A stretch of DNA of 64,000 nt, taken from the NCBI RefSeq assembly GCF_026239675.1, contig NZ_JAPIVQ010000001.1:434001-498000 (forward strand), written 5' to 3'. The notes under the pieces were generated by a model, which was not told where the DNA came from, did not search any database, and saw only the letters and a list, made by a program, of their open reading frames with translations. Every line of letters starts with the position of its first letter. Positions within the stretch are counted from its first letter, which is position 1. The stretch is from Pedobacter sp. PLR. Lineage in GTDB: Bacteria; Bacteroidota; Bacteroidia; Sphingobacteriales; Sphingobacteriaceae. The position numbers and the translations under genes were made by a program. Of the stretch, positions 18,591 through 27,675 are shown one piece after another.

Positions 18591-19907
18591 ATGAAAAAAC
18601 ATACACTTTACATTTTATCCTGCACATTTTTGGTATTCGGATGCTATGCTAAGGGAAAAGCCCAGCATCAGGAACTGGCTGCTCAAATCCTTGCAGATTC
18701 TTCCCTAACCATCGTTGATAATCTGGCAAAAAGCATCATTAAAGAGGGTTTCAATGCAGGAAGCGGTTACTCTCAGATATGGGCCCGTGATTTCAATACA
18801 CTCATTGAAACATCTTTAGCGGTCCGTTCCAAAGAAGATGTCCGGGGAGCAATCCTGATGTTTTTTGCGCTACAGCAAAAAAACGATGAGATGGTAGATG
18901 GTTATGTGGTAAAAAAGGATTTCACCTGGAATGACGATACCCCATATTACTCAGAAGCAGCTCCCGGTCATGTCGGTTTTAAAAATACCGTTGAAACAGA
19001 TCAGGAAACCTCATTAATCCAATTGGTAGGAAAATATATTCAAAAGACAGGAGACGTTGAATTATTAAATGAAAAAGTAGCCGGTGTAACCGTGCTTGCC
19101 AGAATGGAAAAGATGATTGACTACCTGTTGCGCGAACGTTACAACAAAAAATACGGTTTACTTTGGGGAGCAATGACTGCCGATTGGGGCGACGTACAGC
19201 CAAATGACACCTTTGGTTGTGATTGGAATGAGCTGTCTAATGAGGCCATCGATGTTTACGACAATGCCATGTTCATGATTGCGCTTCAATATTTAGTAGA
19301 AATTGTACCAGACCAACAGAAAGTGGCACAATGGACCAAACTAAAAAAGGGCATCCATGACAAGGTAAGACAACACCTCTGGGACACAAAAAACCAGAAG
19401 TTTATCCCACATATTTATCCTGGAAAGTCACCTATCCCAGCCGGATTTGACGAAAACAAAATTCATTATCACGGCGGCACCGCAGTCGCCATAGAAGCCG
19501 GATTACTATCTAAGAAAGAGATTGCAACAGTCAACAGGCAAATGGTAGAAAACGTAAAACTGTCCGGCATGCCAAGCATTGGTCTGACTTTATATCCTAC
19601 TTATCCTGATGGATTTTTCAAAGGAGGAATGTCAAAACCCTATGTTTATCAAAATGGCGGCGACTGGACCTGGTTCGGTGGAAGAATGATCCAGCAACTC
19701 ATCGCAAATGGTTTTGTAAAAGAGGCCTATGAAGAGGTTCGCCCAATGATCAATCGCGTAGTCAAAAACCAGGGCTTTTATGAATGGTATGGTAAAGGAG
19801 ATGTACCTGACGGATCAGGTAAATTTAAAGGCTCTGCCGGAGTATTGAGCAAAGCCATTCTACAGTTCAGGGTTTGGGCAGAAGCAAATCAAAAGCAAAC
19901 TAAATAG
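18591..19907 (+). CDS. Secreted six-hairpin (alpha/alpha-barrel) glycosidase, family uncertain
   Basis: 438 residues with an N-terminal signal; FGC at residues 16-18 may be a weak lipobox. Motifs recall alpha/alpha six-hairpin glycosidases: YSQIWARDFNTLIETSL (about 62-78), LWGAMTADWGDVQ, DVYDNAMFMIALQYL, GGDWTWFGGRMIQQLI. The acidic pairs in WARD and TADWGD are candidate catalytic residues. It resembles GH63/GH37/GH125-like enzymes in fold, but I cannot assign a family. It starts 2 bases after the GH3 stop and is followed by a strong terminator, so GH3 and this gene form a two-gene operon; cooperation on one oligosaccharide is inferred. Confidence 0.75.
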   Translation: MKKHTLYILSCTFLVFGCYAKGKAQHQELAAQILADSSLTIVDNLAKSIIKEGFNAGSGYSQIWARDFNTLIETSLAVRSKEDVRGAILMFFALQQKNDEMVDGYVVKKDFTWNDDTPYYSEAAPGHVGFKNTVETDQETSLIQLVGKYIQKTGDVELLNEKVAGVTVLARMEKMIDYLLRERYNKKYGLLWGAMTADWGDVQPNDTFGCDWNELSNEAIDVYDNAMFMIALQYLVEIVPDQQKVAQWTKLKKGIHDKVRQHLWDTKNQKFIPHIYPGKSPIPAGFDENKIHYHGGTAVAIEAGLLSKKEIATVNRQMVENVKLSGMPSIGLTLYPTYPDGFFKGGMSKPYVYQNGGDWTWFGGRMIQQLIANGFVKEAYEEVRPMINRVVKNQGFYEWYGKGDVPDGSGKFKGSAGVLSKAILQFRVWAEANQKQTK

Positions 19908-19958
19908 ATACTGAACGCTTTTCTTTAAGATCTACATAATAGGTTAGTTATGTTTGTT

Positions 19959-19996
19959 AAACAGTAGTAAGCTTAGGCTTACTGCTGTTTTTTTTA
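19959..19996 (+). terminator. Intrinsic terminator of the GH3 operon
   Basis: A 14-bp stem with one mismatch (19959-19972 and 19977-19990), loop TTAG, followed by a T run, 51 bases after the stop codon. Confidence 0.9.
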
Positions 19997-20036
19997 TCAT
20001 CAGTATGGAGTGTTGAGGAAGAAAACGAACAACAAC

Positions 20037-21152
20037 TTAATTCAACACCGGATAAAAATCTTTTAAGGATCGTGTATACAAGCAATAATCTACGACAGAA
20101 TTCCAGAAGCTGATCTTCTTCAAGTCTGGTGCTCCTACCGGCACCAACATCACAGAACGCATCCCACCCAGCTTAACTGATCCACCCGCAGGCGCTATCC
20201 TGTTGTCCACTGCAGTATCTAAGTAATACAGGTAATCATAGACAAACTCTGTATAATATCTTTTAGACACCTGATCTCTGCTGGCCAGCACCACTTTATC
20301 ATAGCTCTTGCTCAATGCTTCCTGGAACTCCACCGCATTTAATGGCTTCCCATTCAACATCGGCATGACATTGAATTGCCCGTCAATAAACACCCATTTC
20401 CCACGGTCCTTCAAATAAACTTCCGTAGCCACATGTCCCGGAGAACCTTTTCTGACCTCCGCATCTTTTGTCTTCAAATAAAGTACACGTGCCGGAAGGC
20501 CATGGGCAATCAACTGATCCCTGAGGACTATAGCATAAGCGAAACAAGGAAATCTGCCCCCTGCTTTTGCCTCATTTAAAATCGAAATCCCGTCACTTCC
20601 TTTTGGCGCATTGCTACCATCATGTTTCCATTGATGGTGTGTCCAGTTCATAATCGAAAGTACCCTTTCCTGATCAGACTTATCTTTTGCAAGCTGCGCA
20701 TCCAGCGGATACTGCTTACGCAAGGAATCGAAGTAAGCATCATCTTTTCCCTGAAAATAGAACTTAAGGTCTGCGTGCTCCGCCCCTTTTTCATAAACTA
20801 TATTATCCCAGACATACGGCTCCGCAGAAATCAACGTAAAGGCTGGTGCAGCATCCCCAAGTTTCACATAAAAGGACCTGGTCTCCCGCGTCCTGATCTT
20901 AAAGCGCAAACTATCTTTATCGGTCCTGAAACCAAAATCTTCCGACTTACCATATAATTTCAGTTTCATGCTGTCGCGCTCAATTTGTGGAGATACCCGC
21001 CAGCGATTGGAATACCAATCTTCCCCGATCAGTATATCCGCACGGTCAGTACCCGCAAGCAGCAAAGGTTTATTATTGAATTTTTTCTGCGCAAATGCAG
21101 AAAATGAAATCGCAGACAGGGCAACCAGTCCGATTAAAACAGGAGCTTTCAT
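20037..21152 (-). CDS. Secreted transglutaminase-like cysteine protease-fold protein
   Basis: 371 residues with a Sec signal ending at SAFAQ (residue 21). The transglutaminase core is clear: GGRFPCFAYAIVLRDQL with Cys203, SPGHVATEVYL with His240 and GKWVFIDGQFN with Asp257, in the right order and spacing for the papain-like catalytic triad. The N-terminal 150 residues are probably a beta domain. Bacterial members act as proteases, amidases or peptidoglycan-linked enzymes; the substrate here is unknown. It is a lone gene on the minus strand between convergent carbohydrate and efflux genes. No regulator or partner is apparent. Confidence 0.82.
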   Translation of the reverse strand: MKAPVLIGLVALSAISFSAFAQKKFNNKPLLLAGTDRADILIGEDWYSNRWRVSPQIERDSMKLKLYGKSEDFGFRTDKDSLRFKIRTRETRSFYVKLGDAAPAFTLISAEPYVWDNIVYEKGAEHADLKFYFQGKDDAYFDSLRKQYPLDAQLAKDKSDQERVLSIMNWTHHQWKHDGSNAPKGSDGISILNEAKAGGRFPCFAYAIVLRDQLIAHGLPARVLYLKTKDAEVRKGSPGHVATEVYLKDRGKWVFIDGQFNVMPMLNGKPLNAVEFQEALSKSYDKVVLASRDQVSKRYYTEFVYDYLYYLDTAVDNRIAPAGGSVKLGGMRSVMLVPVGAPDLKKISFWNSVVDYCLYTRSLKDFYPVLN

Positions 21153-21221
21153 GATTGAAATATTTCTTACAATGTACTGATTTCTAACAACGTCAGGAAC
21201 TCTTCTGACAAGAATTTTTCT

Positions 21222-22655
21222 TTATTTGATTATAATTTCCGGTTTCACCTGCTCCGGAAGTTTATATAGAAAAAACAACACCGCCAACAAGGCCAGAATA
21301 TTTACCCCGGTTGCGCCCATATAAGCGTTAACAAACGCGGTTTTACCGGTTTCCGCTCCCAGGAAAGAGAAAAAAGCACCACCTGTCAAACCAATTCCCA
21401 GGGCAATTGCCATCTGCTGAATCGTGGAGTATAGTCCGGAGGCAGACCCGGCCAGATCTCCGGGAATGCGCTGCAAGGCCAGCGACATAATGGAAGGCAG
21501 TACAGCGCCACAACCCATGCCATACATCAGCAACAGCGGATAAGAAAAATACCAATCCAGGTTCGCCGCACTAAAAAGAACAACATGTAAAACCAGGGAT
21601 AACATCATCAACAACACCGCCGCCTGGATCACCTTTTTGCCATATTTACTGATCAATGATACGGAAGCTACCGCACCCAAAACATAGCCTAGCCCTTGAG
21701 CAACAAATAGCAAACCCGTTTCAGAGGAGCTGACATTTAAGCCATCCTGCAACAGCAATCCCGTAATTAAAAAGTAAGAATCCTGTGCAATGAAATAGAA
21801 TAAGGCGATAAAAAGACCTATCTTAAAATCGGTATAACTGAATAAACTGATGTTGATCAAAGTACTCAAACCTCTTTTCATTTTAAACTGCTGATCTTTT
21901 ACGAACCAAAACAACAGCAGGAAAGAAGCTGCTAAAAGTCCGGTGCTCCATAAAGGCCAGCCCAGTTCCCTTCCCCGGATCAGCGGATAAACCAGGCATA
22001 AAAGCGCCAGACTCAGCAATACCACCCCGGAAACATCAAAACTTCCTTTACGCGCTCTTTTACTTTCCTCTAAAAAAAGGAAGGCCGTATAAGCCGCAGC
22101 AATTCCCAGAGGGATATTGATCAGAAAAATCAGTCTCCAGCCATCCAGATCCTTAAACAGCTCATTTGAAAAATGTATATCCGGTAAAAACCCACCCAGA
22201 AATTGTCCGATCACAGAGGCAATTCCGGCAACACTCCCGTAAAAACCCAATGCCTTAGCCCGCATCGTTTGATCAGGATAAAGTAACTGAATGTACGCCA
22301 GACTTTGAGGCACCATAAATGCCGCACTTACGCCTTGCAGAGAACGTGCAATATTGAGTTGCAATGGAGTTTGCGCAATTCCACATAATAAAGAGGCAAT
22401 CGTGAAACAGCACATGGAGATCACATAAACCTTTTTCTTTCCATAGAAATCTCCGGCTCTGGCACCCGTAATCAGAAACACGGCATAACCTAATAAGTAA
22501 CCTGCAATCACCAGTTGGATATCTGCATCTGTCGCATTGATATCTTTTTTAATGGTTGGAAGTGCTACATTTACAATGAAAATATCCAGTACGGATAGAA
22601 AAGCTGCTGCGGAAAGAACGTATAGCGCGCGTTTGTTATTAATTTGCCTGATCAT
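21222..22655 (-). CDS. DHA2-type MFS drug/proton antiporter (14 helices)
   Basis: 477 residues, almost wholly hydrophobic, with about 14 membrane helices as in the DHA2 (QacA/EmrB) branch. Helix 1 carries the family motif LDIFIVNVALPTI, and GARAGDFYGKKKVY is the MFS loop 2-3 motif A. The motif C-like helix GVAGIASVIGQFLGGFL is also present. It would export toxic organic compounds from the cytoplasm. It is divergent from a HxlR-type regulator gene that starts 100 bases away, a classic efflux-pump/regulator pair, so induction by an electrophile or drug is likely. The specific substrate cannot be read. Confidence 0.92.
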   Translation of the reverse strand: MIRQINNKRALYVLSAAAFLSVLDIFIVNVALPTIKKDINATDADIQLVIAGYLLGYAVFLITGARAGDFYGKKKVYVISMCCFTIASLLCGIAQTPLQLNIARSLQGVSAAFMVPQSLAYIQLLYPDQTMRAKALGFYGSVAGIASVIGQFLGGFLPDIHFSNELFKDLDGWRLIFLINIPLGIAAAYTAFLFLEESKRARKGSFDVSGVVLLSLALLCLVYPLIRGRELGWPLWSTGLLAASFLLLFWFVKDQQFKMKRGLSTLINISLFSYTDFKIGLFIALFYFIAQDSYFLITGLLLQDGLNVSSSETGLLFVAQGLGYVLGAVASVSLISKYGKKVIQAAVLLMMLSLVLHVVLFSAANLDWYFSYPLLLMYGMGCGAVLPSIMSLALQRIPGDLAGSASGLYSTIQQMAIALGIGLTGGAFFSFLGAETGKTAFVNAYMGATGVNILALLAVLFFLYKLPEQVKPEIIIK

Positions 22656-22728
22656 AATTTAAGGAGAATTGAACAAGACAATACGCCTTGTTATGGCCTC
22701 AAATATCCCCCGACTTCTAAGCAACGGC

Positions 22729-22751
22729 AAGTAGTTAACAAAATGATACTT
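22729..22751. promoter_or_regulatory. Candidate HxlR operator
   Basis: AAGTA and TACTT (22729-22733 and 22747-22751) form an inverted repeat with 13 bases between, in the divergent MFS/HxlR gap and four bases before the regulator's preferred start. A second short repeat, AACAAG/CTTGTT, lies near 22670-22690. Both are short and could be chance. Confidence 0.3.
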
Positions 22752-22754
22752 AGT

Positions 22755-23120
22755 ATGGAAAACAATACCAATGCTTATAACCAGGAAGTTGTAAAAGACG
22801 AATATTCAACAAATAACTGTGCCGTGACAAATGCGCTCAAAATCATGGGTGGTAAATGGAAGATGTTGCTGATAAAAATTATAGGCGATGACTGCGTCTC
22901 CAGGTTTGGCGAACTCAAAAGAAAGATGGACGACATTGCGCAAACCACGCTGACGATACAACTCCGGGAGTTGGAGCGCGATGGGATCATTTGCAGGAAA
23001 GTTTATGCGGAATCTCCACCCAGAGTAGAATATAAACTCACTGAAATCGGGATTACCTTGCTTCCGGTAATTCAGGTTTTAACTGATTGGAATGATAAAT
23101 ATTGCAACCTAACAAGATAA
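22755..23120 (+). CDS. HxlR-family winged-helix transcriptional regulator
   Basis: 121 residues from ATG 22755. Longer in-frame starts (22743, 22644) run into the MFS gene and lack family similarity. The HxlR core is plain: a Cys in NNCAVTNALKIMGGKWKMLLI, then RFGELKRKMDDIAQTTLTIQLRELERDGII and the wing VEYKLTEIGITLLPVIQVL. HxlR proteins sense electrophiles or oxidants, often through this N-terminal cysteine, and usually regulate the divergent neighbour. Control of the DHA2 pump is therefore inferred. Confidence 0.88.
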   Translation: MENNTNAYNQEVVKDEYSTNNCAVTNALKIMGGKWKMLLIKIIGDDCVSRFGELKRKMDDIAQTTLTIQLRELERDGIICRKVYAESPPRVEYKLTEIGITLLPVIQVLTDWNDKYCNLTR

Positions 23121-23160
23121 CCTCTTTGCAATAACCAGCCGAATCTGGCATTGATATACA

Positions 23161-23199
23161 AAAAAACCGCTATGGATAGGAACATCCACAGCGGTTTTT
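23161..23199. terminator. Bidirectional intrinsic terminator
   Basis: A 12-bp stem with one mismatch (ACCGCTATGGAT / ATCCACAGCGGT), six-base loop, flanked by A and T runs. It lies between the convergent HxlR gene and GH3-PA14 and can serve both. Confidence 0.88.
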
Positions 23200-23202
23200 A
23201 TA

Positions 23203-25905
23203 CTACTTAACAACCGTTAAATTCTCTTTTAATACCAATTCTCTACTCGAAGAACCGATCATGATTCTAAAATCACCAGGTTCAATAACGGTCTTCATTT
23301 CCGCATCAAGCATCTTCAACATATCCGGTGTAATTTCAAATGAAACCTGTTTGATTTCCCCTGCTTTTAAACTAACCCTTTTAAAACCTTTCAATTCTAA
23401 AACCGGTCTGGAAACACTGCTCAACAGATCACGGATATACAATTGCACCACTTCATCACCATCATAAGAACCTGTATTCTTCAAAGTAAAATCTGCTGTT
23501 ACACGCTCCGCTCCTGAAATACTTTTCTTACTCAATTTCAAATCCTTATACTCGAATGTGGTATAACTCAATCCAAAACCAAAAGGGAAAAGCGGTTCGC
23601 CACTTAGATTATTGTAGTCATCGCCCCTACCGGTCGGTTTATGGTTATATACCAACGGTAATTGCGATTCATGAACAGGATAAGTAATTGGTAAACGTCC
23701 TGCCGGATTATAATCACCAAATAAAGTCTCCGCTACTGCATGGCCACCCTCTTCACCAGGGTACCAGATATTCAATACCGCAGCGGCATCTTTTAACCAG
23801 GAGTCCATGGTGATCGCACTACCACCAACCAGCAACACCACTACTGGTTTTCCGGATTTCTCCATGGCCTGAATCAGCTGTTCCTGATTTCCAGGTAAAT
23901 TCAATAATGCACGATCCAGAAATTCCCCCTCTTTTATTCCTGCTGCAACCACAATCACATCGGCATTTTCAGCTAATTTAACTGCTTCGGCTAAGTCCTT
24001 AGCCTGTTGATCCGGTACTTCATAATTCCAGATCAATTTAATATGCGCATTACCTTTAGGCTCTTTAAACTCTACGCGGATCTCATAAGATTTATCCTGA
24101 TCAAAAGAAAAAGGGACCAGTTGCGTATGGTAGGATCTTTTCTCCCATTGATCAATGACCAACTTCCCGTCCAGATAAAACCGATAACCATCATTTCCCT
24201 CCAGACCAATCTGATACGTTCCTGATTTTGGCACTTTAATCGTACCCTTCCATCTGATGGAATACTGGTCGGTTGCCAAACGTTTATCCGGAGAAAAAAG
24301 CGTCCACATAAAATCTATCTGCTGATCTGTTTTAGTGAAAACCGGATCGCCACTTAAATTAAGGTTATCGAAATATTCCCCAAAAAGCCCCTGAGCGGTA
24401 TCCGCTTTTAAGAATTGCTTTGCAACAGGAACATATACTACGGGATTGCGGCTACTTCCCTTACTATAAGTCACATTGACCTTGCCAGCTCCTCTTTTCT
24501 TTAAACCTTCAACAATACTAACCGTACCATTACCTGTTCCGCTGTAGCCACCCAAACGGGATTCAATGGCATCTTCTCCTACTACCAGTATATTCTTAAT
24601 GTGTTTTAGCGGTAAAACTGAGTTTTCATTTTTCAGCAAAACGAAAGACTGTAAAGCGGCCTGTTTCGCTATCGCCTTATGACTTTGATCATCTACTGCT
24701 TTTTGAGCTTCCTGCTCAGAAACATAAGGGTTTTCAAAAAGTCCAAGCTCAAATTTTGCCGTTAACACTCTGGAAACCGCATCGTCTATTCTCTGCTGTG
24801 GAATTGATCCATCCAGAAAAGGGTTAATAAACAATTTATAGTGATCGAACTCCGTTTGAAAGATCACATCCAGACCTGCTATAATCGCTTGTCTGGTCGC
24901 CTCATCATAATCTTTGGCAGTATAATGCAATACATTTGCACCGCCAACAGCCCCGGCATCAGAAATCACGAAGCCTTTAAAACCCCATTCTTTCTTTAAT
25001 TTCTGAGTCAGTAAATAACGGTTAGAGGTAGCCGGTGTGCCATCAAAAGTATTATAGGCAGTCATTAGCGAACGGCTCTTACCCTGCTGTATTGCTGCTT
25101 TAAATGGTGGAAAATAAATCTCCTCCATTAAGCGGTCGTTAAAATGAATCGGGTAACTATCACGTCCGCCATCACCAACATTTGCAACAAAATGTTTCGG
25201 TGTGGTAATGATACCCTGACCTTCAAAAGCACTTATAAAAGCCAGGCCCATTTGAGAAGAAAGGAAAGGATCTTCCCCGTAAGTTTCTTCTGTCCGCCCC
25301 CAGCGCACATCAGATGCGATATTGATGACCGGAGTTAAGATATCTCTTATTCCTCTTAGTTTGGTTTCCTTAGCAATCGTACCGGCCACCTGGCCCATCA
25401 TAGCGGGATTAAAACTAGCCGCAAGCGCAATGGCCTGCGGAAAAGCAGTAGCTCCCTTCCTGACTAACCCATGAAGCGCTTCATCAAATGCAATAATGGG
25501 GATCCCCAAACGGGTTTCTTTCATAAAATAACGCTGTATCGCATTTACCTTTTTAGCCAGCGTATAGGCATTCTCCTTCGTATTATAACTCAGCATTTGT
25601 CCGGCACCGCCGCCACCTTGAGAAACTGCACTCACCTGCAATCCGAAAATACCGTTTTTGTAGCGGTTCTTATCTACGCCATCCAGATCACCTGGAATCA
25701 TAAAAAGCTGCCAGAATTTCTCTTCAGGAGTCATTCGTGATAATAAATCACTTACCCTTTTATCAATAGGAGCAGCAGGATTCTTATATAAAGGTTTATC
25801 TGTTTTTTTAGGAGCTACTGCGAGCGTATCACTTGCTACTGCTGTACTAAATATTCCAAGCAGAACAGGCAATAAAACCACTCTAATCATTATAAATTTC
25901 ATCAA
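23203..25905 (-). CDS. GH3-family beta-glycosidase with inserted PA14 domain
   Basis: 900 residues with a signal peptide (cut near residue 25, VASD). The GH3 barrel carries KHFVANVGDGGRDS and the nucleophile motif FVISDAGAVGG (Asp316). The alpha/beta sandwich (ILVVGEDAIESRLGGYSG onward) is interrupted at about residues 508-640 by a PA14 domain (AQGLFGEYFDNLNLSG, GYRFYLDGKLVIDQW). It then resumes with VVAAGIKEGEFLDR and ends in a fibronectin III-like domain. PA14-containing GH3 enzymes are beta-glucosidases or relatives in which PA14 shapes the active-site pocket. It sits 30 bases after GH29 on the same strand, so the two probably form one operon, closed by the terminator at 23161. Confidence 0.93.
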   Translation of the reverse strand: MMKFIMIRVVLLPVLLGIFSTAVASDTLAVAPKKTDKPLYKNPAAPIDKRVSDLLSRMTPEEKFWQLFMIPGDLDGVDKNRYKNGIFGLQVSAVSQGGGGAGQMLSYNTKENAYTLAKKVNAIQRYFMKETRLGIPIIAFDEALHGLVRKGATAFPQAIALAASFNPAMMGQVAGTIAKETKLRGIRDILTPVINIASDVRWGRTEETYGEDPFLSSQMGLAFISAFEGQGIITTPKHFVANVGDGGRDSYPIHFNDRLMEEIYFPPFKAAIQQGKSRSLMTAYNTFDGTPATSNRYLLTQKLKKEWGFKGFVISDAGAVGGANVLHYTAKDYDEATRQAIIAGLDVIFQTEFDHYKLFINPFLDGSIPQQRIDDAVSRVLTAKFELGLFENPYVSEQEAQKAVDDQSHKAIAKQAALQSFVLLKNENSVLPLKHIKNILVVGEDAIESRLGGYSGTGNGTVSIVEGLKKRGAGKVNVTYSKGSSRNPVVYVPVAKQFLKADTAQGLFGEYFDNLNLSGDPVFTKTDQQIDFMWTLFSPDKRLATDQYSIRWKGTIKVPKSGTYQIGLEGNDGYRFYLDGKLVIDQWEKRSYHTQLVPFSFDQDKSYEIRVEFKEPKGNAHIKLIWNYEVPDQQAKDLAEAVKLAENADVIVVAAGIKEGEFLDRALLNLPGNQEQLIQAMEKSGKPVVVLLVGGSAITMDSWLKDAAAVLNIWYPGEEGGHAVAETLFGDYNPAGRLPITYPVHESQLPLVYNHKPTGRGDDYNNLSGEPLFPFGFGLSYTTFEYKDLKLSKKSISGAERVTADFTLKNTGSYDGDEVVQLYIRDLLSSVSRPVLELKGFKRVSLKAGEIKQVSFEITPDMLKMLDAEMKTVIEPGDFRIMIGSSSRELVLKENLTVVK

Positions 25906-25935
25906 TTACATTTTAAATATCAAACAAGGAAAGTA

Positions 25936-27369
25936 CTAGTCAGCGGGTGTAAATTCAAAAGACAAAGCAGCTTGCTCAACTTTAAGACCAGCAGGAAGCA
26001 CTATTGCAGTTGCTCCATTTACAGTACTCCATTTTACTTTTTTACCATTGGCAACCATCGTCACTGCTGTACCCTTTTTAGGTGAATTTCCAGTCCAGCT
26101 AATTGTGCCAGCCGGTTTTTCCGTCTCAGGTATGCAATAAATCGCATAGCGTTTTTTTCCATCTTTACTTTGGGTAAACCAGATTTGTCCGCTGTGATAA
26201 TTTTTAGTAATACGGGTATTATAAATGGCCTTTCCGTTTTTAGAAGTCCATTCCCCAATGTCATTCAATTTAGTAACCACCGCATCAGGTAAGGTGCCAT
26301 CTGCCTTAGGTCCGATACCTAAAAGCAAACTTCCGCCTTTAGCTACAATTTCAACCAGCTTATGAACCACCACATTTGCAGATTTATACTGGTCATTATT
26401 CACAAATCCCCATGCCCCACCTAAAGTCATGCAGCTTTCCCAGGGATAGTTTAATTGCGTATCAGGGATCTTTTGTTCCGGTGTCTGATAGTTTTCATAC
26501 GGTCCATGCACGGTTCTGTCTACCATCAATAAACCTGGCTGTGCTTTTCTTGCCATCCGGGCGATGTTCGGCATATCAATATCCTGACTCCATTTTGGAA
26601 TATTTGCGCCCCAGGAAAGTACTTCTTCATTAACCGTTTCTAATGGCCTTACCCAGCCGCCATCCAACCACAAAATATCGACACTGCCGTACTTCGTCAT
26701 CAGTTCTTCCAGCTGATTATAGGTAAATGATTTATACTTATTCCACCGCCATGGGTTCTTTTTGATGTCATAATTGTTGTTGCGATCTGCGGTAGCATAT
26801 TTAGACCACCAGTAATATTGAGAATGCCAGTCTGGTTTTGAGAAATAAGCACCAATCATAAAACCTTCTTTTCTAAAAGCATCAAAAACATACTTTGCAA
26901 CATCAGCTTTTGGATTATTCGCAAAAGGGCCTTTAGCGATACTAAAATCAGACTCCTTCGTATCAAACATGGCAAAACCATCATGGTGTTTGGTCGTGAA
27001 AACCAGGTATTTCATGCCTGCATTTTTACCCGCTGTGGCCCATTGTTCCGGATTGAAATTTACCGGATTAAAATCTTTACTTAAGCCCCAGTACCATTTT
27101 TTATAATCATCATAAGTCTTTGTGCTATCCCTGTCGATCCAGTCTTCAGAGCAAATTGACCAGGATTCTATCATTCCCGGCACCGCATACAATCCCCAGT
27201 GCACAATCATTCCAAATTTCTGATCCTGCCATTTATCCAGTTTCTGTTTTACCAGCGGGTCCTTCGGCCATTCATAAACCGTTGATTGCTGATGAACACC
27301 ATTTTCTTGTGCCAGTAATCTGGTGAAAGCACAAACCAGCAAAGCCGCAATTACAATTCCTTTCTTCAT
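25936..27369 (-). CDS. GH29-family alpha-L-fucosidase
   Basis: 477 residues with a signal peptide ending RLLAQ. The barrel shows GH29 landmarks: KFGMIVHWGLYAVPG, YLVFTTKHHDGFAMFDT (residues 122-137), GAYFSKPDWH and VDILWLDGGW with the likely nucleophile Asp236. A short C-terminal beta domain follows. It releases terminal alpha-fucose by a retaining mechanism, probably in the periplasm. It lies 30 bases upstream of GH3-PA14. With GH92, GH88 and PL8 near, animal-type glycans such as glycosaminoglycans and N-glycans are plausible substrates, but plant xyloglucan or pectin fucose cannot be excluded. Confidence 0.92.
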   Translation of the reverse strand: MKKGIVIAALLVCAFTRLLAQENGVHQQSTVYEWPKDPLVKQKLDKWQDQKFGMIVHWGLYAVPGMIESWSICSEDWIDRDSTKTYDDYKKWYWGLSKDFNPVNFNPEQWATAGKNAGMKYLVFTTKHHDGFAMFDTKESDFSIAKGPFANNPKADVAKYVFDAFRKEGFMIGAYFSKPDWHSQYYWWSKYATADRNNNYDIKKNPWRWNKYKSFTYNQLEELMTKYGSVDILWLDGGWVRPLETVNEEVLSWGANIPKWSQDIDMPNIARMARKAQPGLLMVDRTVHGPYENYQTPEQKIPDTQLNYPWESCMTLGGAWGFVNNDQYKSANVVVHKLVEIVAKGGSLLLGIGPKADGTLPDAVVTKLNDIGEWTSKNGKAIYNTRITKNYHSGQIWFTQSKDGKKRYAIYCIPETEKPAGTISWTGNSPKKGTAVTMVANGKKVKWSTVNGATAIVLPAGLKVEQAALSFEFTPAD

Positions 27370-27675
27370 TTAATATATTTAGTTTAAGTTTAGTTTACAA
27401 TCTTTCCATAGCGTCCATCACTGCTGATAAAACCTTGAATCAAGCCTGAGAGAACCAGAGTCAAAAACCTCATAAGCAGCAAATTTCCTGTTAAAATACA
27501 CGCAATACATTAGATTTCATAATCGTAACTTAAAAATCAACATGGTGAACTAAAACTATTTAGTAGCAGAGCAGGATAAAATCAACCCCTGAGTTTAGTA
27601 AGTAAAATTAACCTGACCTAAATGATAATTTTAAAAGGATTGATTAGTTTAGGCTGATCAATCTTTTACAACACA
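27370..27675. other. Divergent intergenic region, GH29 / phospholipase C
   Basis: 306 bases between divergent genes. I see no clear TAnnTTTG box, palindrome or small gene here. Confidence 0.5.

Noticed and set aside
22644..22754. Longer start for the HxlR-type regulator
   Set aside because: The extra 37 codons overlap the divergent MFS gene and show no family similarity.
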